From Robertmurraya sp. FSL R5-0851 (GTDB taxonomy: Bacteria > Bacillota > Bacilli > Bacillales > Cytobacillaceae), in contig NZ_JBBOOE010000002.1 of the NCBI RefSeq assembly GCF_038002965.1, forward strand, positions 490,712-554,711: a stretch of 64,000 nucleotides of DNA. The letters are read 5' to 3'. This document shows, in pieces, positions 51,397-61,365 of this stretch. Numbering within the stretch: position 1 is the first letter of the stretch; each line of letters begins with the position of its first letter. The translations under genes were made by a program, and so were the position numbers. Below the pieces are notes generated by a model, which was not told the DNA's origin, did no database searches, and saw only the letters and a program-made list of their open reading frames with translations.

Positions 51397-53551
51397 GATG
51401 TTCCCCCTGCTTGTCTATAGCCTTTTCTAGTTTCACCGCGCACACTTTAAATTCAGGCATTTTAGACTTAGGTTCTAAGGCTGGATTGGTTAAATGATTA
51501 ATGGCTAACGTTTTGCCCCAATGATAAGGAACAAATACCATATCCTCTCTGATCGCTTTTGTTATTTTTGCAATAACCTTTATATTTCCCCTTCTACTAG
51601 AGACTTTCACGAACTCCCCGTTTGATATATTAAATTTATTGGCGAGATTAGGATGAATTTCGACGTAAGGATCTGGACAAAAGTTTCGTAAGGTTTCGAT
51701 ACGTCTTGTTTGATTTCCGCTGAGATAATGAAATACCACTCTCCCAGTTGTCAATATAACCGGGAAATCATTATCCACCTTTTCATTCGGTCCTTTATGT
51801 TCAAAGGCTAATATTTTTGCTTTACCATCGGGAAAGTTAAATTTTAAATCTTGAAATAATCTTGGCATTCCTTCGTCTTCCTCGGACCGACTCGGCCAGA
51901 ACACCCCTTGCATTTTGTCCAGTTTTTCGTATGTAATTCCGGAATAATCAGCCGTTCCGCCCTTACTTGCCGTACGAAGCTCATTAAAAATATCCTCAGG
52001 TGAATGATATTTAAAGAATTGGCCACGGCCAAGTCTTTCTGCAAGGTCACAAATGATTTCCCAGTCACGTCTAGATTCTCCTGGTGTTCTGTCAATCCCT
52101 CTAATCCTAAGAACACGACCTTCGACATTAGTAGTGGTTCCATTATCTTCAATCCAAACCGTGGAAGGCAGTACCACATCAGCGAGTTCTGCTGACTCTG
52201 ACATAAACATATCAATACAAACAAAAAAGTCTAAACTTTTCAGATATTCTCCAACATCTCCAACCGTGGGAGCAGAGACCATTGGATTACTACAAACTAG
52301 CAATAATCCTTTAATTTCTTTCCCTAGGGATTGGAGCATTTCAAAAGCTGACAACCCAGGACCGGGTATCTCTGACTCTTCTACACCCCATACCTTTGCA
52401 ATGTACTTCCTAGCTTCTGGATCCGTTATTTTTCGAAAACCTGGCAATTGATCGGCTTTTTGACCATGTTCTCTACCTCCTTGGCCATTTCCCTGCCCCG
52501 TAAAGGTAGCAAAACCTGATCCTTTACGACCAATTTTCCCGGTAACCAAACAGAGATTAACATAATTGGATACAGCATCGGTCCCGGTTGCATGTTGCTC
52601 TACACCTCGTGCAAACATAGCCATCCCATTTTTTGCCTCTCCAAACATTCTTGCTGCAGTCACAATTCGAGGGACTTCAATTCCTGTTACATCTGAAACA
52701 TGTGAGGGGGTGTATTTTTTAACTAACTCCTTAAGATCTTCATATCCCGTTGTATGATTATCGATGAAGTCTTTATCAACTAGATCTTCCTCAATCATGA
52801 CATGTAGGAGACCATTGGCCAGAGCAACATCTGTTCCTGGTCGTAAGTTTAAATGTACATCAGCAACTAAAGCCGTTTTTGTTTGTCTTGGGTCGATGAC
52901 AATCAGTTTTGCACCATTATCACGTGCTCCCCAAACATATGGCATGGATAAGGGATGACATTCTGCTGTATTCGATCCCGCAATAAGAAGAACATCTGCT
53001 GATTTGATGTCTGACCATGGATTAGTTGCGCCTCGGTCTATCCCCACACTTTGATTGAAACCAACGGAAGCCGATGACATACAATAACGGCCGTTATAGT
53101 CGATATTTTTTGTGCCAAGACCAATTCGAGCAAATTTCCCCATTAAATAACATTTTTCGTTGGTCATAGAAGAACCGCTATACACCCCAAATGCATCTTT
53201 TCCATGCTTCTCTTGAATTTCTTTAATTTTCGAAGCAATGAGACTCATTGCTTCCTCCCAAGTGGCTTTTTGAAGTTCGCCATTTCTTCGGATGAGTGGA
53301 TAGAGAATACGATCACCGTGTTCAGCCTGTCGGTAGGCGGCCACCCCTTTAGGACATAATCTTCCTCCATTCATAGGGAAATCATATCTCGGCTCTACTC
53401 CTATAACCGATTGACTTTCTTTATTTACACGAATATTCATTCCACATTGCATTCCACAAAAACAACAATGGGTCGAAATTAGTTCTTCCCCTTCTCTAAC
53501 TATCGGGTCATAATCCCGCTGAGAATATTCTTTATTTTGAGCATGACTCAT
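51389..53551 (-). CDS. Molybdopterin nitrate reductase, catalytic subunit (NasC/NapA-like)
   Basis: 720 residues. N-terminal [4Fe-4S] site CCFCGMQCGMNIRVN ... GGRLCPKG, then the molybdopterin domains. The Mo-binding region IDYNGRYCMSSASVGFNQSVG has a Cys as metal ligand, as in NasC/NapA nitrate reductases, and not the SeCys/Cys surroundings of formate dehydrogenases. No Tat signal is present, so it should work inside the cell. The neighbouring NarK-type transporter fits nitrate as substrate. Two bases separate it from the membrane subunit gene. Confidence 0.8.
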   Translation of the reverse strand: MSHAQNKEYSQRDYDPIVREGEELISTHCCFCGMQCGMNIRVNKESQSVIGVEPRYDFPMNGGRLCPKGVAAYRQAEHGDRILYPLIRRNGELQKATWEEAMSLIASKIKEIQEKHGKDAFGVYSGSSMTNEKCYLMGKFARIGLGTKNIDYNGRYCMSSASVGFNQSVGIDRGATNPWSDIKSADVLLIAGSNTAECHPLSMPYVWGARDNGAKLIVIDPRQTKTALVADVHLNLRPGTDVALANGLLHVMIEEDLVDKDFIDNHTTGYEDLKELVKKYTPSHVSDVTGIEVPRIVTAARMFGEAKNGMAMFARGVEQHATGTDAVSNYVNLCLVTGKIGRKGSGFATFTGQGNGQGGREHGQKADQLPGFRKITDPEARKYIAKVWGVEESEIPGPGLSAFEMLQSLGKEIKGLLLVCSNPMVSAPTVGDVGEYLKSLDFFVCIDMFMSESAELADVVLPSTVWIEDNGTTTNVEGRVLRIRGIDRTPGESRRDWEIICDLAERLGRGQFFKYHSPEDIFNELRTASKGGTADYSGITYEKLDKMQGVFWPSRSEEDEGMPRLFQDLKFNFPDGKAKILAFEHKGPNEKVDNDFPVILTTGRVVFHYLSGNQTRRIETLRNFCPDPYVEIHPNLANKFNISNGEFVKVSSRRGNIKVIAKITKAIREDMVFVPYHWGKTLAINHLTNPALEPKSKMPEFKVCAVKLEKAIDKQGEHHG

Positions 53552-53553
53552 TA

Positions 53554-54654
53554 TTAGTCCTCTCCTTTTTCGAGTTGTAATCCATTTCTGCCGTTACTTT
53601 CTAGAACAACATTTTCTTGACCTAAATGAATTTTTGCTCCATATCCTCCAAGTCGATGACTCACTCGGCGACACTCAGAGCACATATCCGAAAAATGAAA
53701 ATTCGTATTGTCAATCGGAACAGATAAATGCCTTTTTTGCAGCGCCAGTTGAACATCTTTTATTTGGGTTTTCGTTGCGTACTCCCTCCCACATCTAGCG
53801 CATTGCTTTTGTTCATTTAAAGAGTGATACATCGGCACCATAACGGCTAAAAAACGTAATGGTAAATGCCAAAACTTACTAAAGGGGAAATAAAGGAGAA
53901 AGACAATCACCGTTACTTGGTGGGAGATGGCAATTCCCATATAAAATGCTCCCTCCATCCACATAGCCGAAACCGTTAGTAACGAGCCCGTAATGGAGAT
54001 GGCGATTAATAGGAGCAAGGGGAAAAAGTCATACTCTTTCGACTGTTCAACAATCTTTTTTTGATCGGTTACCCTTCGATATAATGCTAACGAGCAGCCA
54101 ATAATTACGGCAATCCCTGTCCAATTCAGCCCATGGTATAGAGTAAAAGCTAATACTGAATCAACTCCCATTCGAAATACAGGTATTCCGAAAAAAACCA
54201 CCTGGTACCTCTTTGGTTCAACTAACTCGAAATGCATCCAATTTAAGACAAGTGCAAAGGTAATGGCAAAGGAGAACAAGACACCCCAAGAAATAAACAT
54301 ATGTTGAATCCATCGAAAAAAAGATCTCCTTCTAATAAACCTTTGTTCCCCAATATTTGAATATAGAGTTTGAAAGACAAACTTTAATCCTTTAAGGCTA
54401 AACATCATCTTAAATCCTTGTTTCCAGAGTCTACGAGTAGGGGGACGTAGAGTCCATGAGGTGATTCGAATCGTTAATAAGATGAAACATAACACGGTTG
54501 CCCATAAGTAACCGTATAAAGCCATATCAACATACCCAAATTGTTCAGATCCGATATAAATGGAAAAAAACAAAATTACCAATACAATAAAAACATTTCG
54601 GGCTGACTTTTTGGAAAAAATCAATGAATCATCTTCATACGGGTAATACTCCAT
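53554..54654 (-). CDS. Membrane anchor, NarI/HdrE-like, with zinc-ribbon-like tail
   Basis: 366 residues. About seven membrane helices with His in helices or helix ends (WIQHMFISWG, LNWMHFE, TLYHGLNW, ISHQVTVIVF), resembling heme-b quinol-oxidising subunits of the NarI/HdrE type. The C-terminal ~75 residues hold two CxxC groups, CARCGREYAT and CSECRR, possibly a metal site. It would take electrons from menaquinol and feed the ferredoxin or Rieske subunit. Confidence 0.65.
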   Translation of the reverse strand: MEYYPYEDDSLIFSKKSARNVFIVLVILFFSIYIGSEQFGYVDMALYGYLWATVLCFILLTIRITSWTLRPPTRRLWKQGFKMMFSLKGLKFVFQTLYSNIGEQRFIRRRSFFRWIQHMFISWGVLFSFAITFALVLNWMHFELVEPKRYQVVFFGIPVFRMGVDSVLAFTLYHGLNWTGIAVIIGCSLALYRRVTDQKKIVEQSKEYDFFPLLLLIAISITGSLLTVSAMWMEGAFYMGIAISHQVTVIVFLLYFPFSKFWHLPLRFLAVMVPMYHSLNEQKQCARCGREYATKTQIKDVQLALQKRHLSVPIDNTNFHFSDMCSECRRVSHRLGGYGAKIHLGQENVVLESNGRNGLQLEKGED

Positions 54655-54732
54655 GCTAATGACTCCTTTTTATTCGTTTTGTTTATTATGTCCAAAACTT
54701 TAACTAAAGTTACCAATAGGATTAATATTAAC

Positions 54733-56238
54733 CTACTTCTTTCCTCTTTCCTCGGTGATGTCACTAAACATGCCTACATAATATTTAACTTCCCCTGCAT
54801 CATTTTTCACTTCACTAATGGTTAACCATTCCAGATAAGGTTCATTATTCTTTCTTTTGTTCCAAATTTCACCCTGCCAAAAGCCCTTTTCATGAATGGA
54901 TTTCCACATATTTTTATAAAAGGTTTCATCATGTTTCCCAGACCTTAAGATACTCGGAGTTTTACCTATCACTTCTTCTCGACTATATCCTGTTACCATT
55001 GAAAAAGCAGGATTCACTTTTTGAATAATTCCGTTCTTAGTGGTAACCATCATTCCTTGTGCAACGCTATTAATCAATTTTGACTCTAGACTTAATCGTT
55101 CTATATAAAACATCCATAGAACAATTACAAAACTAGCTAGAGCAAATTGAGATAAGGCCATAAATCCAATCGCATAATGTCCCGTCATGTTATAAACAAT
55201 CGTAAGCATGATTGGTGGAAAAAATCCACCAATACCACCCATGGCAGATACAATACCATTTACAATGCCTGCTTGTTTTGAAAAATAGTAAGGAACTAAC
55301 TTGAAGATGGTTCCATTTCCAGTACCTGCACATAGGGCAACCGTTAAACATCCCACAGTGTAAAGGGTAATCGTAGGTGAAAAAGATAAGAGTACTCCTG
55401 ATATGGTTAGACCTGCAAAAACATATAAGAGAATGATGAATGGATTAAATTTGTCTCCTAACCAACCACCAACTGGTCTCATAATAGTTGCTAGTGTAAT
55501 AAAGCCTGCCGTGCGTATACCAGCATCTACTGGACTAAGTTCAAAGTTGGAAACGAGAAAATTAGGAAGATACACCGTAAATGCAACAAACGAACCAAAG
55601 GTAATGAAATAAAAAATGCTTATAAACAAAAGCTTTTCATTTTTTATCACTGCTTTCAATTGACTTCCCAATGAAGTTGTTACCTTCGGTTCCCTCCGGT
55701 CACCAAAAAGGAAGTTAAGAAGGGCAAATAGCAGAAGTGGAATCATGAATGTTCGAGCAGTATTTTCCCATCCAATTGAATTCGCTAAGATAGGAGCAGA
55801 GAAGGATGTAATGGCAGTTCCTATATTCCCAGAACCATATATCCCATTGACAAATCCATGACGTTCCTTCGGATAATATTTTGGCATAGAAGTCACACCC
55901 ACTGAAAATACAGCTCCTCCAATACCTAGTAATAACCCCCCTAAAATCAGGTCAGTTACTGAATTAGCAATACTTATGTAAAAGACAGGAACTAGTAAGA
56001 TTAAGAAACTACTAACAAAGATAATTCTGGCTCCTAAGAGGTTTGTCCAATACCCGAGAACAATTCGGAGCAAGGAGCCTAAGATAACAGGAACTGCTGT
56101 TACTAGTGCGATATCACTAGCTGAGAGGTCGATATCTTTACGAATATGAGGAATTAAAGATGAAATCATAACCCATACCATAAAACCGATAATAAGGCTT
56201 ACCGTTTGCAGAGGTAGTTGAATCTTTTTAATATTCAT
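54733..56238 (-). CDS. NarK-type nitrate/nitrite MFS transporter with C-terminal PAS domain
   Basis: 501 residues. Residues ~1-385 are a 12-helix major facilitator of the NarK/NasA family (GGAVFSVGVTSMPKYYPKERHGFVNGIYGSGNIG and GTGNGTIFKLVPYYFSKQAGIVNGIVSAMGGIGGFFPP are the nitrate signature regions). Residues ~395-500 are a PAS/PAC domain (VNPAFSMVTGYSREEVIGKTPSILRSGKHDETFYKNMW ... YVGMFSDITEERGKK). The protein stops where a GGDEF or kinase would normally follow. The ATG at 56238 is preferred to codons upstream. First gene of the operon. Confidence 0.85.
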   Translation of the reverse strand: MNIKKIQLPLQTVSLIIGFMVWVMISSLIPHIRKDIDLSASDIALVTAVPVILGSLLRIVLGYWTNLLGARIIFVSSFLILLVPVFYISIANSVTDLILGGLLLGIGGAVFSVGVTSMPKYYPKERHGFVNGIYGSGNIGTAITSFSAPILANSIGWENTARTFMIPLLLFALLNFLFGDRREPKVTTSLGSQLKAVIKNEKLLFISIFYFITFGSFVAFTVYLPNFLVSNFELSPVDAGIRTAGFITLATIMRPVGGWLGDKFNPFIILLYVFAGLTISGVLLSFSPTITLYTVGCLTVALCAGTGNGTIFKLVPYYFSKQAGIVNGIVSAMGGIGGFFPPIMLTIVYNMTGHYAIGFMALSQFALASFVIVLWMFYIERLSLESKLINSVAQGMMVTTKNGIIQKVNPAFSMVTGYSREEVIGKTPSILRSGKHDETFYKNMWKSIHEKGFWQGEIWNKRKNNEPYLEWLTISEVKNDAGEVKYYVGMFSDITEERGKK

Positions 56239-56312
56239 CCTTTCACATTCTCCTTTCATTTCCACTAATTTATTTTTGGTAAAACCAGTTATTTTATTCT
56301 GAGAATGAAATA

Positions 56313-56347
56313 TAAAAAAGTAGAGAGTTTCCCCTCTACTTTCTAAG
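56313..56347 (-). terminator. Terminator after the moaA relic
   Basis: Minus strand AAAGTAGAG-gggaaa-CTCTCTACTTT followed by TTTATAT. Confidence 0.8.
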
Positions 56348-56383
56348 TTTCTTATTATCTTTTTCAGTTTTGAGTTAAATATT

Positions 56384-57394
56384 TTAATTACGCGACATTT
56401 CTATTTTCTCATGATGAGTATGGTCTTCTCGTACTTCTGAATAACCGTCTCTACGATGAGTCCATATTTTCTTAAGATAAGAGACTAACTCTTCATCCGA
56501 TGTTTGAGATTTCAATAATGATTGAATATTATACCCTTTGTTTGAGAACAAACGAGTATACAACTTTCCGTCTGCTGATATACGTGCACGATTACAAGAG
56601 GAACAAAACGCATCTGAAACAGAAGAGATAATACCCATTTTATCTTGTGAACCTATATAACGGAACCGTGACGCGACCTCTCCCGGTTAGAGTGGGTCAA
56701 TTGATTCAATGGGCATCACCTGATGAATATCATTGATGATTTCCCTCTTGGAATAAACATCATCCTTTTTTCCTTTTATTTGTATTTCCGACATCCATAA
56801 ACTCAATAAAGCGTAAAATATGCTTCTTTTTGCGAAAAAACTTTGCCATTGGTACAATTTCTCGTTCATTCATCCCACGTTTTACCACCATATTTATCTT
56901 TACATCCAAACCTGCCGTGGCAGCAGCATCTATCCCCTTTAATATGGATTGAACCTTAACACTTCTTCCATTAATTTTGGTAAATACTTCTTCATTTAAT
57001 GAGTCCAAGCTAATCGTCACACGTTTTAATCCTGCTTGCTTTAAGGCTTTGGCATAATTGGGAAGGAAATAGCCATTTGTTGTCATTGCAATATCCTCTA
57101 CGCCTGGGATTTCCCATATTTTCGAAATTAGTTCTGGTAATTTGCACCTCAGTAAAGGTTCCCCACCTGTAATACGGACTTTTTTTACGCCAAGGTAGCC
57201 GGTGAATAGCTTTATTACCCCGTTCTATTTCCTCAAAAGAAAGCAAAGCTTCATTCTTGAGATACGGATAATCTGGACCGAATATTTCAGCTGGCATGCA
57301 ATAGGTACAACGAAAATTACAAGTATCTGTTACAGACAGCGATTCGTAAGTCTCTCAGAGAACGCTTTAATTGATCGGTTACTTCTTGCTTCAT
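56384..57394 (-). pseudogene. moaA: Broken GTP 3',8-cyclase (MoaA)
   Basis: Pieces in different frames follow the MoaA order: [38 protein letters not shown] (radical SAM CxxxCxxC), [59 protein letters not shown] and SVSDAFCSSCNRARISADGKLYTRLFS (second Fe-S site). At least three frameshifts and an in-frame stop before GEVASRF break it. The missing product makes the first intermediate of molybdenum cofactor, so the neighbouring molybdoenzyme must rely on another moaA. Confidence 0.88.
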
Positions 57395-57659
57395 TTGATC
57401 ATCCCCGAATTCCTGGACTTCACATAATTATAGCTAGTTTAATTTTTTGTAATATATGACCATTAAAAGCCAAAAAGACCGAATTATTGAGGATTATACT
57501 GAATAAATCACGAGTTATGTCACTTAAACGACAAGTAATGAATAATAACCTTTATTCCGAGGTATATAATTGTGGTCTTTTGACACAGTCTACCAATATC
57601 AGATAATATCAATGGTTGTGCATTTTATACTGTTTCTTATTTCATACTAAATTTTATTC

Positions 57660-57965
57660 TTAATACGAGTGTACCTTTTGAAAAAGAAACTTTAACTCAT
57701 CTAGTAACTTTATCTCATTTTTCTTATTTTCTTCAAATTTAATTCCATAGCTAAAACCCTTTATTACTTTACTCGGAATTATAGGAATACCTAAATCTGA
57801 CAATAGCTTTATTCCTCGTGGACATATATTTAAGATTTTTGCTGAACAAGTTTTAGTTTCCGCTTTTACCCCATTAATTTCATTGATTTTAAACACTGTC
57901 TCTATCGGAGTTTCAAATATATATCTAAAAGGTTCATTCCTTTTATATCTCATTTCACACTTCAC
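57660..57965 (-). CDS. PilZ-like protein
   Basis: 101 residues. An N-terminal RNEPFR and a later NICPRGIKLLSD resemble the R-x-x-x-R and D/N-x-S-x-x-G motifs of PilZ c-di-GMP receptors, though the Ser is Cys here and the Arg spacing is one longer. A PAS-GGDEF cyclase lies 1.4 kb away. Binding is therefore possible but not assured. 57395-57659 and 57966-58280 hold nothing I can assign. Confidence 0.55.
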   Translation of the reverse strand: MKCEMRYKRNEPFRYIFETPIETVFKINEINGVKAETKTCSAKILNICPRGIKLLSDLGIPIIPSKVIKGFSYGIKFEENKKNEIKLLDELKFLFQKVHSY

Positions 57966-58314
57966 AGTTCTAATTTTTCATTTTAAGTACTATTGAAAAT
58001 TGTTTAAATTCACATTTGGAATAAATTGAAGGATAGTTATTATGGTTACTAAAACACATTTAGAAATATTACCGTAATTTTAGGAGTTGTACATTTTAGG
58101 TGTTTTCAAGCATTCCGTTAAGTGTTTCATATATGTAAGAATCACTTCATTTTTGCACGATAGCACAACCTTGTATCTATTAAGCCCCGAAATGAACTTG
58201 GACAGCTCCGAGCTTATTGTTAATTCTTATTTAGAAGGGGTTAATGAAGAAAATGCACAATCTTTTGTGTTGTGGATGTAGTAGATTATGTAATTGATGC
58301 AATTGATTTTTTGC

Positions 58315-58651
58315 TTTCGCTGAGTCAGTTGCGCTCCATCGAGCAGCACGTAAGAAAAACTTATATATTACTACTTCAGTGGCTCTAGTGTTTGGAACGT
58401 CGGTTTTAACATTTTCTCCATTTGGAATGAAGCTCGAAGAATATATTGGTATTCCGGAAGATATTTCAATTACTAAAATACAAGGTCAAACCTTCCCTCC
58501 ATCTGGTTACAGTCAATCCCTTCCTGACTATGCAACAGAAGAAAAAATACATTCATGGATTAGTAATGGTCCGATACCAACGATAAGTGTTGGTCAAGCA
58601 CTAGGACCTGGTGCACTTGTATCCCAACTAGTTTTACATTTGTTGGATTGA
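58315..58651 (+). pseudogene. Unassigned gene fragment
   Basis: The frame reads ESVALHRAARKKNLYITTSVALVFGTSV (membrane-like), then MKLEEYIGIPEDISITKIQGQ and SLPDYATEEKIHSWISNGPIPTISVGQALGPGALVSQ to a stop. It looks coded, but upstream it is cut by a stop, and I do not recognise the family. Probably the C-terminal end of a decayed gene. Confidence 0.35.
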
Positions 58652-58791
58652 AAAGAACCACCTATTGTTCCAGAAAGTTTTCAGTTGCATTTTGAATAGA
58701 AGGGAAAGCATGACCAGTGAAAAGTAGCCACTTTCTAGATCCTAATAAATATATACTTTTATAAAAATGCTATTCTTATTAAATCAGGGGT

Positions 58792-58826
58792 GAAGAGGAT
58801 ATTTTTGATTAGTATCCTCTTCATTT
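58792..58826 (+). terminator. Terminator-like hairpin
   Basis: GAAGAGGATA pairs perfectly with TATCCTCTTC, then ATTTCTT. It follows the unassigned fragment. Confidence 0.65.
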
Positions 58827-58911
58827 CTTACGATACTATTGCTGTTTTCCTCTTTATATTCACCGCTATGGCAATGAACTTTGAATATTTAGCATGCTTA
58901 ATAGATCTCCC

Positions 58912-59075
58912 CTAGCTAGAGTTAAACCATGAAACCTTTTCCATATGAAAGTTAGTTCTTGTACCCATAGCATAGTCGTGGTCGTGATAGTATTTCGCCT
59001 CAGTAGTTGGAGCCAATACTGGATACTTACTGTAGTTAGTCTGTGGTAAAGTTTCCTCCAATAGGGGGTAAGCGT
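58912..59075 (-). pseudogene. Unassigned C-terminal gene fragment
   Basis: The minus strand reads AYPLLEETLPQTNYSKYPVLAPTTEAKYYHDHDYAMGTRTNFHMEKVSWFNSS and stops; upstream an in-frame stop ends it. Composition looks coding, with a His/Asp cluster, but no family is recognised. Confidence 0.3.
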
Positions 59076-59343
59076 TTTAATCCAAGTTAACAGACTTTAT
59101 ATATGTTTTAAAAATGTAATAAATAATGTTAATTAATCCTAAAAAGGAGTACAGGGAACGTGGTAATTTTAGTAGCTTGAGAGAGGACAAGTAAAGCCTA
59201 TCCCTTCACTCTTTCAATGATATGTCAAATGGACTAAAAATATTGTCATGAAATTTACAATGGAAAAATATTACTACTAAAATATACTAATATTATTCTA
59301 TTAGTTAAATATAATGATGACATATAATGTAAGGGGTAGAATA

Positions 59344-60453
59344 ATGCAGTATACAGCAGACATTCAACTTATAATGATAGATTTGGTTATTTTTACAGCA
59401 CTCTTCTTTATGATTACCCTATTTATTATAAAGAAAGAGTTGTATATAGGTATCTTATTCAAAAAGCAAAACTTTATTGACAGGACTAAAGATAGAATCC
59501 CTTTTAGTATTAAGAATAAAGCGGACTATGAAAAGAAATATCTTGATACACACAAGGATTTACAGAATCTAAAATTTGCATTAGACGAGGCAAACCTTGT
59601 TCAAATAGTAGATAAACATGCGAATATTATGTATGCTAATGACCAGTTCTGTAGTCTATCCGGATACACTTTTGATGAACTAAAGGGAAATAATATGCGT
59701 ATGCTAAATATTAATTACCATTCAAAGGAATTTTTTCAAGAGCTATGGGCGACTGTTTCTCAGGGGAAAGTATGGAAAGGTGAGATGCGAAACAAAGCGA
59801 AAAATGGAAGTTATTTTTGGGTTAATACAACAATTGTCCCATTCTTAGACAAGGATAATAAACCAGTAGAATATATTGTTATTCGAAATAATATTACCCA
59901 AAGCAAAGAGAATGAGGAAAAATTGGAATACTTGTCTAATGTGGATGGTTTAACATCCTTATATAATCGAAGATACTTTGATAATATGCTTGATTACTAT
60001 TGGAATACTTTGTATCAAACCAAGGACTACCTATCAGTAATCATATTTGATGTAGATTACTTTAAATATTATAACGATTACTATGGTCATCTAATGGGAG
60101 ATCAATGTTTGATTGATATATCTAATCGAGTAAAAGAATTGTTATGGGAATATGAAGTTGTTTGTGCTAGGTATGGGGGTGAAGAGTTTGCTATTCTTTT
60201 ACCATACAAGGACTTACATGAATCCAGTATGATTGCAGAAATGATTCGAATAGCAATATGTCAATTGCAAATACCACATAAAACTTCAAAACGAAATGAT
60301 TTTGTGACCATGAGTTTTGGAGTGGCTTCGATAATACCTAGTTCAAACATTTTTCCAAAAGAACTTTTGAAATTAGCTGATACTGCTTTATATTCTGCGA
60401 AGGGTAACGGAAGAAATAGAGTAGTTAATTATGTTGAGTACATCCATAATTAA
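59344..60453 (+). CDS. Membrane PAS-GGDEF diguanylate cyclase
   Basis: 369 residues. One N-terminal membrane helix (DLVIFTALFFMITLFII), a linker helix, a PAS/PAC domain (~85-200: ILYANDQF-like IMYANDQFCSLSGYTFDELKG ... VIRNNITQSKE) and a GGDEF domain (~205-365) with the intact active site RYGGEEFAIL. It should make c-di-GMP in response to a signal read by PAS. The ATG at 59344 has AAGGGG upstream. The nearby PilZ-like protein may be a receptor. The I-site RxxD is not clear. 59076-59343 shows no gene. Confidence 0.85.
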   Translation: MQYTADIQLIMIDLVIFTALFFMITLFIIKKELYIGILFKKQNFIDRTKDRIPFSIKNKADYEKKYLDTHKDLQNLKFALDEANLVQIVDKHANIMYANDQFCSLSGYTFDELKGNNMRMLNINYHSKEFFQELWATVSQGKVWKGEMRNKAKNGSYFWVNTTIVPFLDKDNKPVEYIVIRNNITQSKENEEKLEYLSNVDGLTSLYNRRYFDNMLDYYWNTLYQTKDYLSVIIFDVDYFKYYNDYYGHLMGDQCLIDISNRVKELLWEYEVVCARYGGEEFAILLPYKDLHESSMIAEMIRIAICQLQIPHKTSKRNDFVTMSFGVASIIPSSNIFPKELLKLADTALYSAKGNGRNRVVNYVEYIHN

Positions 60454-60479
60454 AAGTAGGCTCTGTAAATTTTTCAGGT

Positions 60480-60667
60480 TGACATTTCTGCTCCAGAAGC
60501 AGTATCTTGTATGGATGATGTAATTTATCAAAAACAATTGTCTACTATGTAGGAAATTACATCTTCTGATATTTCTATTAATCATGTAGCAGCAGAGTTA
60601 CAAGAAAAAATAAAAAAGTTTCTTATAATTTCCTCAAAACAAAAGGCAATATTCCGTCTTTTTACTT
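60480..60667 (+). pseudogene. Methyl-accepting chemotaxis protein tail
   Basis: QKQLSTM, an in-frame stop, then EITSSDISINHVAAELQEKIKKFLI match the end of MCP signalling domains. The rest is missing. Confidence 0.55.
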
Positions 60668-61365
60668 AGTCAGGAAAATTCCTTTTTCTTGTATTTTTCT
60701 CACTTGAAGTTTCAGGATTCGCTTTTATGTAAATGCTGCAATATCATCGGGCTACCTAGATTATCATTGTGTGCTTTAAAATAGCAGTTTCACCAACCTA
60801 GCTCATTTTTTGGAATGAGCTCACTCACTTATATAAGTTCTAGCTGTAAATTCCTCGACAAACCTTTTCTATTCTGTTTAATTGGTACTTTTTTCCTTAC
60901 TATAACCATACATGTGTAAAGGTATCATTTTGTCAACTCTACGTGGTTTTAAATGGAAAAAACATTCCTATTAAAGGAATGCTGTCCTCCCTCTATAAAT
61001 GTTGATTTATCAACGGTTTAATCCTATGTTGGGGTATCAAAAAAATATTTTTTGACACTTTTCCTAACAATATTTTTATATGATGTGAATCTGTTCTTAT
61101 ACATGGATACGCTACGCAGTCACTACTGGATAATAGTGGAAAGTGGTGCTAGGGAATTATATGATGCACAATGGATCTCTGCGTAGCTTATGATGATGTG
61201 CCTTCATATGTCTCTGGGCATCAATGTGCCTACAATCCTTCGTTCGGTCTAGTCATAAGGCAGAGGCTAGCGAAGCTCCTTTAGGGACTCAAAGTCGAAT
61301 GGACAAGATATTGCTAGCTTCTCCGTGTCATTTTGTTGTCTAGGTCTGTTAAGGGGATGTAAAAC
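60668..61365. other. Intergenic stretch with IS110-type noncoding end
   Basis: 60958-60990 holds a hairpin (ACATTCCT/AGGAATG) that could terminate minus-strand transcription. From about 61090 to 61365 the sequence is GC-richer than its surroundings and lies just after the IS110 transposase relic; it may be that element's noncoding end. No coding frame is seen. Confidence 0.4.

Noticed and set aside
51389..53551. Formate dehydrogenase alpha subunit
   Set aside because: The metal-ligand region NGRYCMSS and the NarK-type neighbour fit nitrate reductase better; no formate-type active-site surroundings or FdhD gene are present.
58860..59343. c-di-GMP riboswitch upstream of the GGDEF gene
   Set aside because: The conserved GEMM core (with its GNRA tetraloop and receptor) could not be found; part of the stretch reads as a minus-strand gene fragment.
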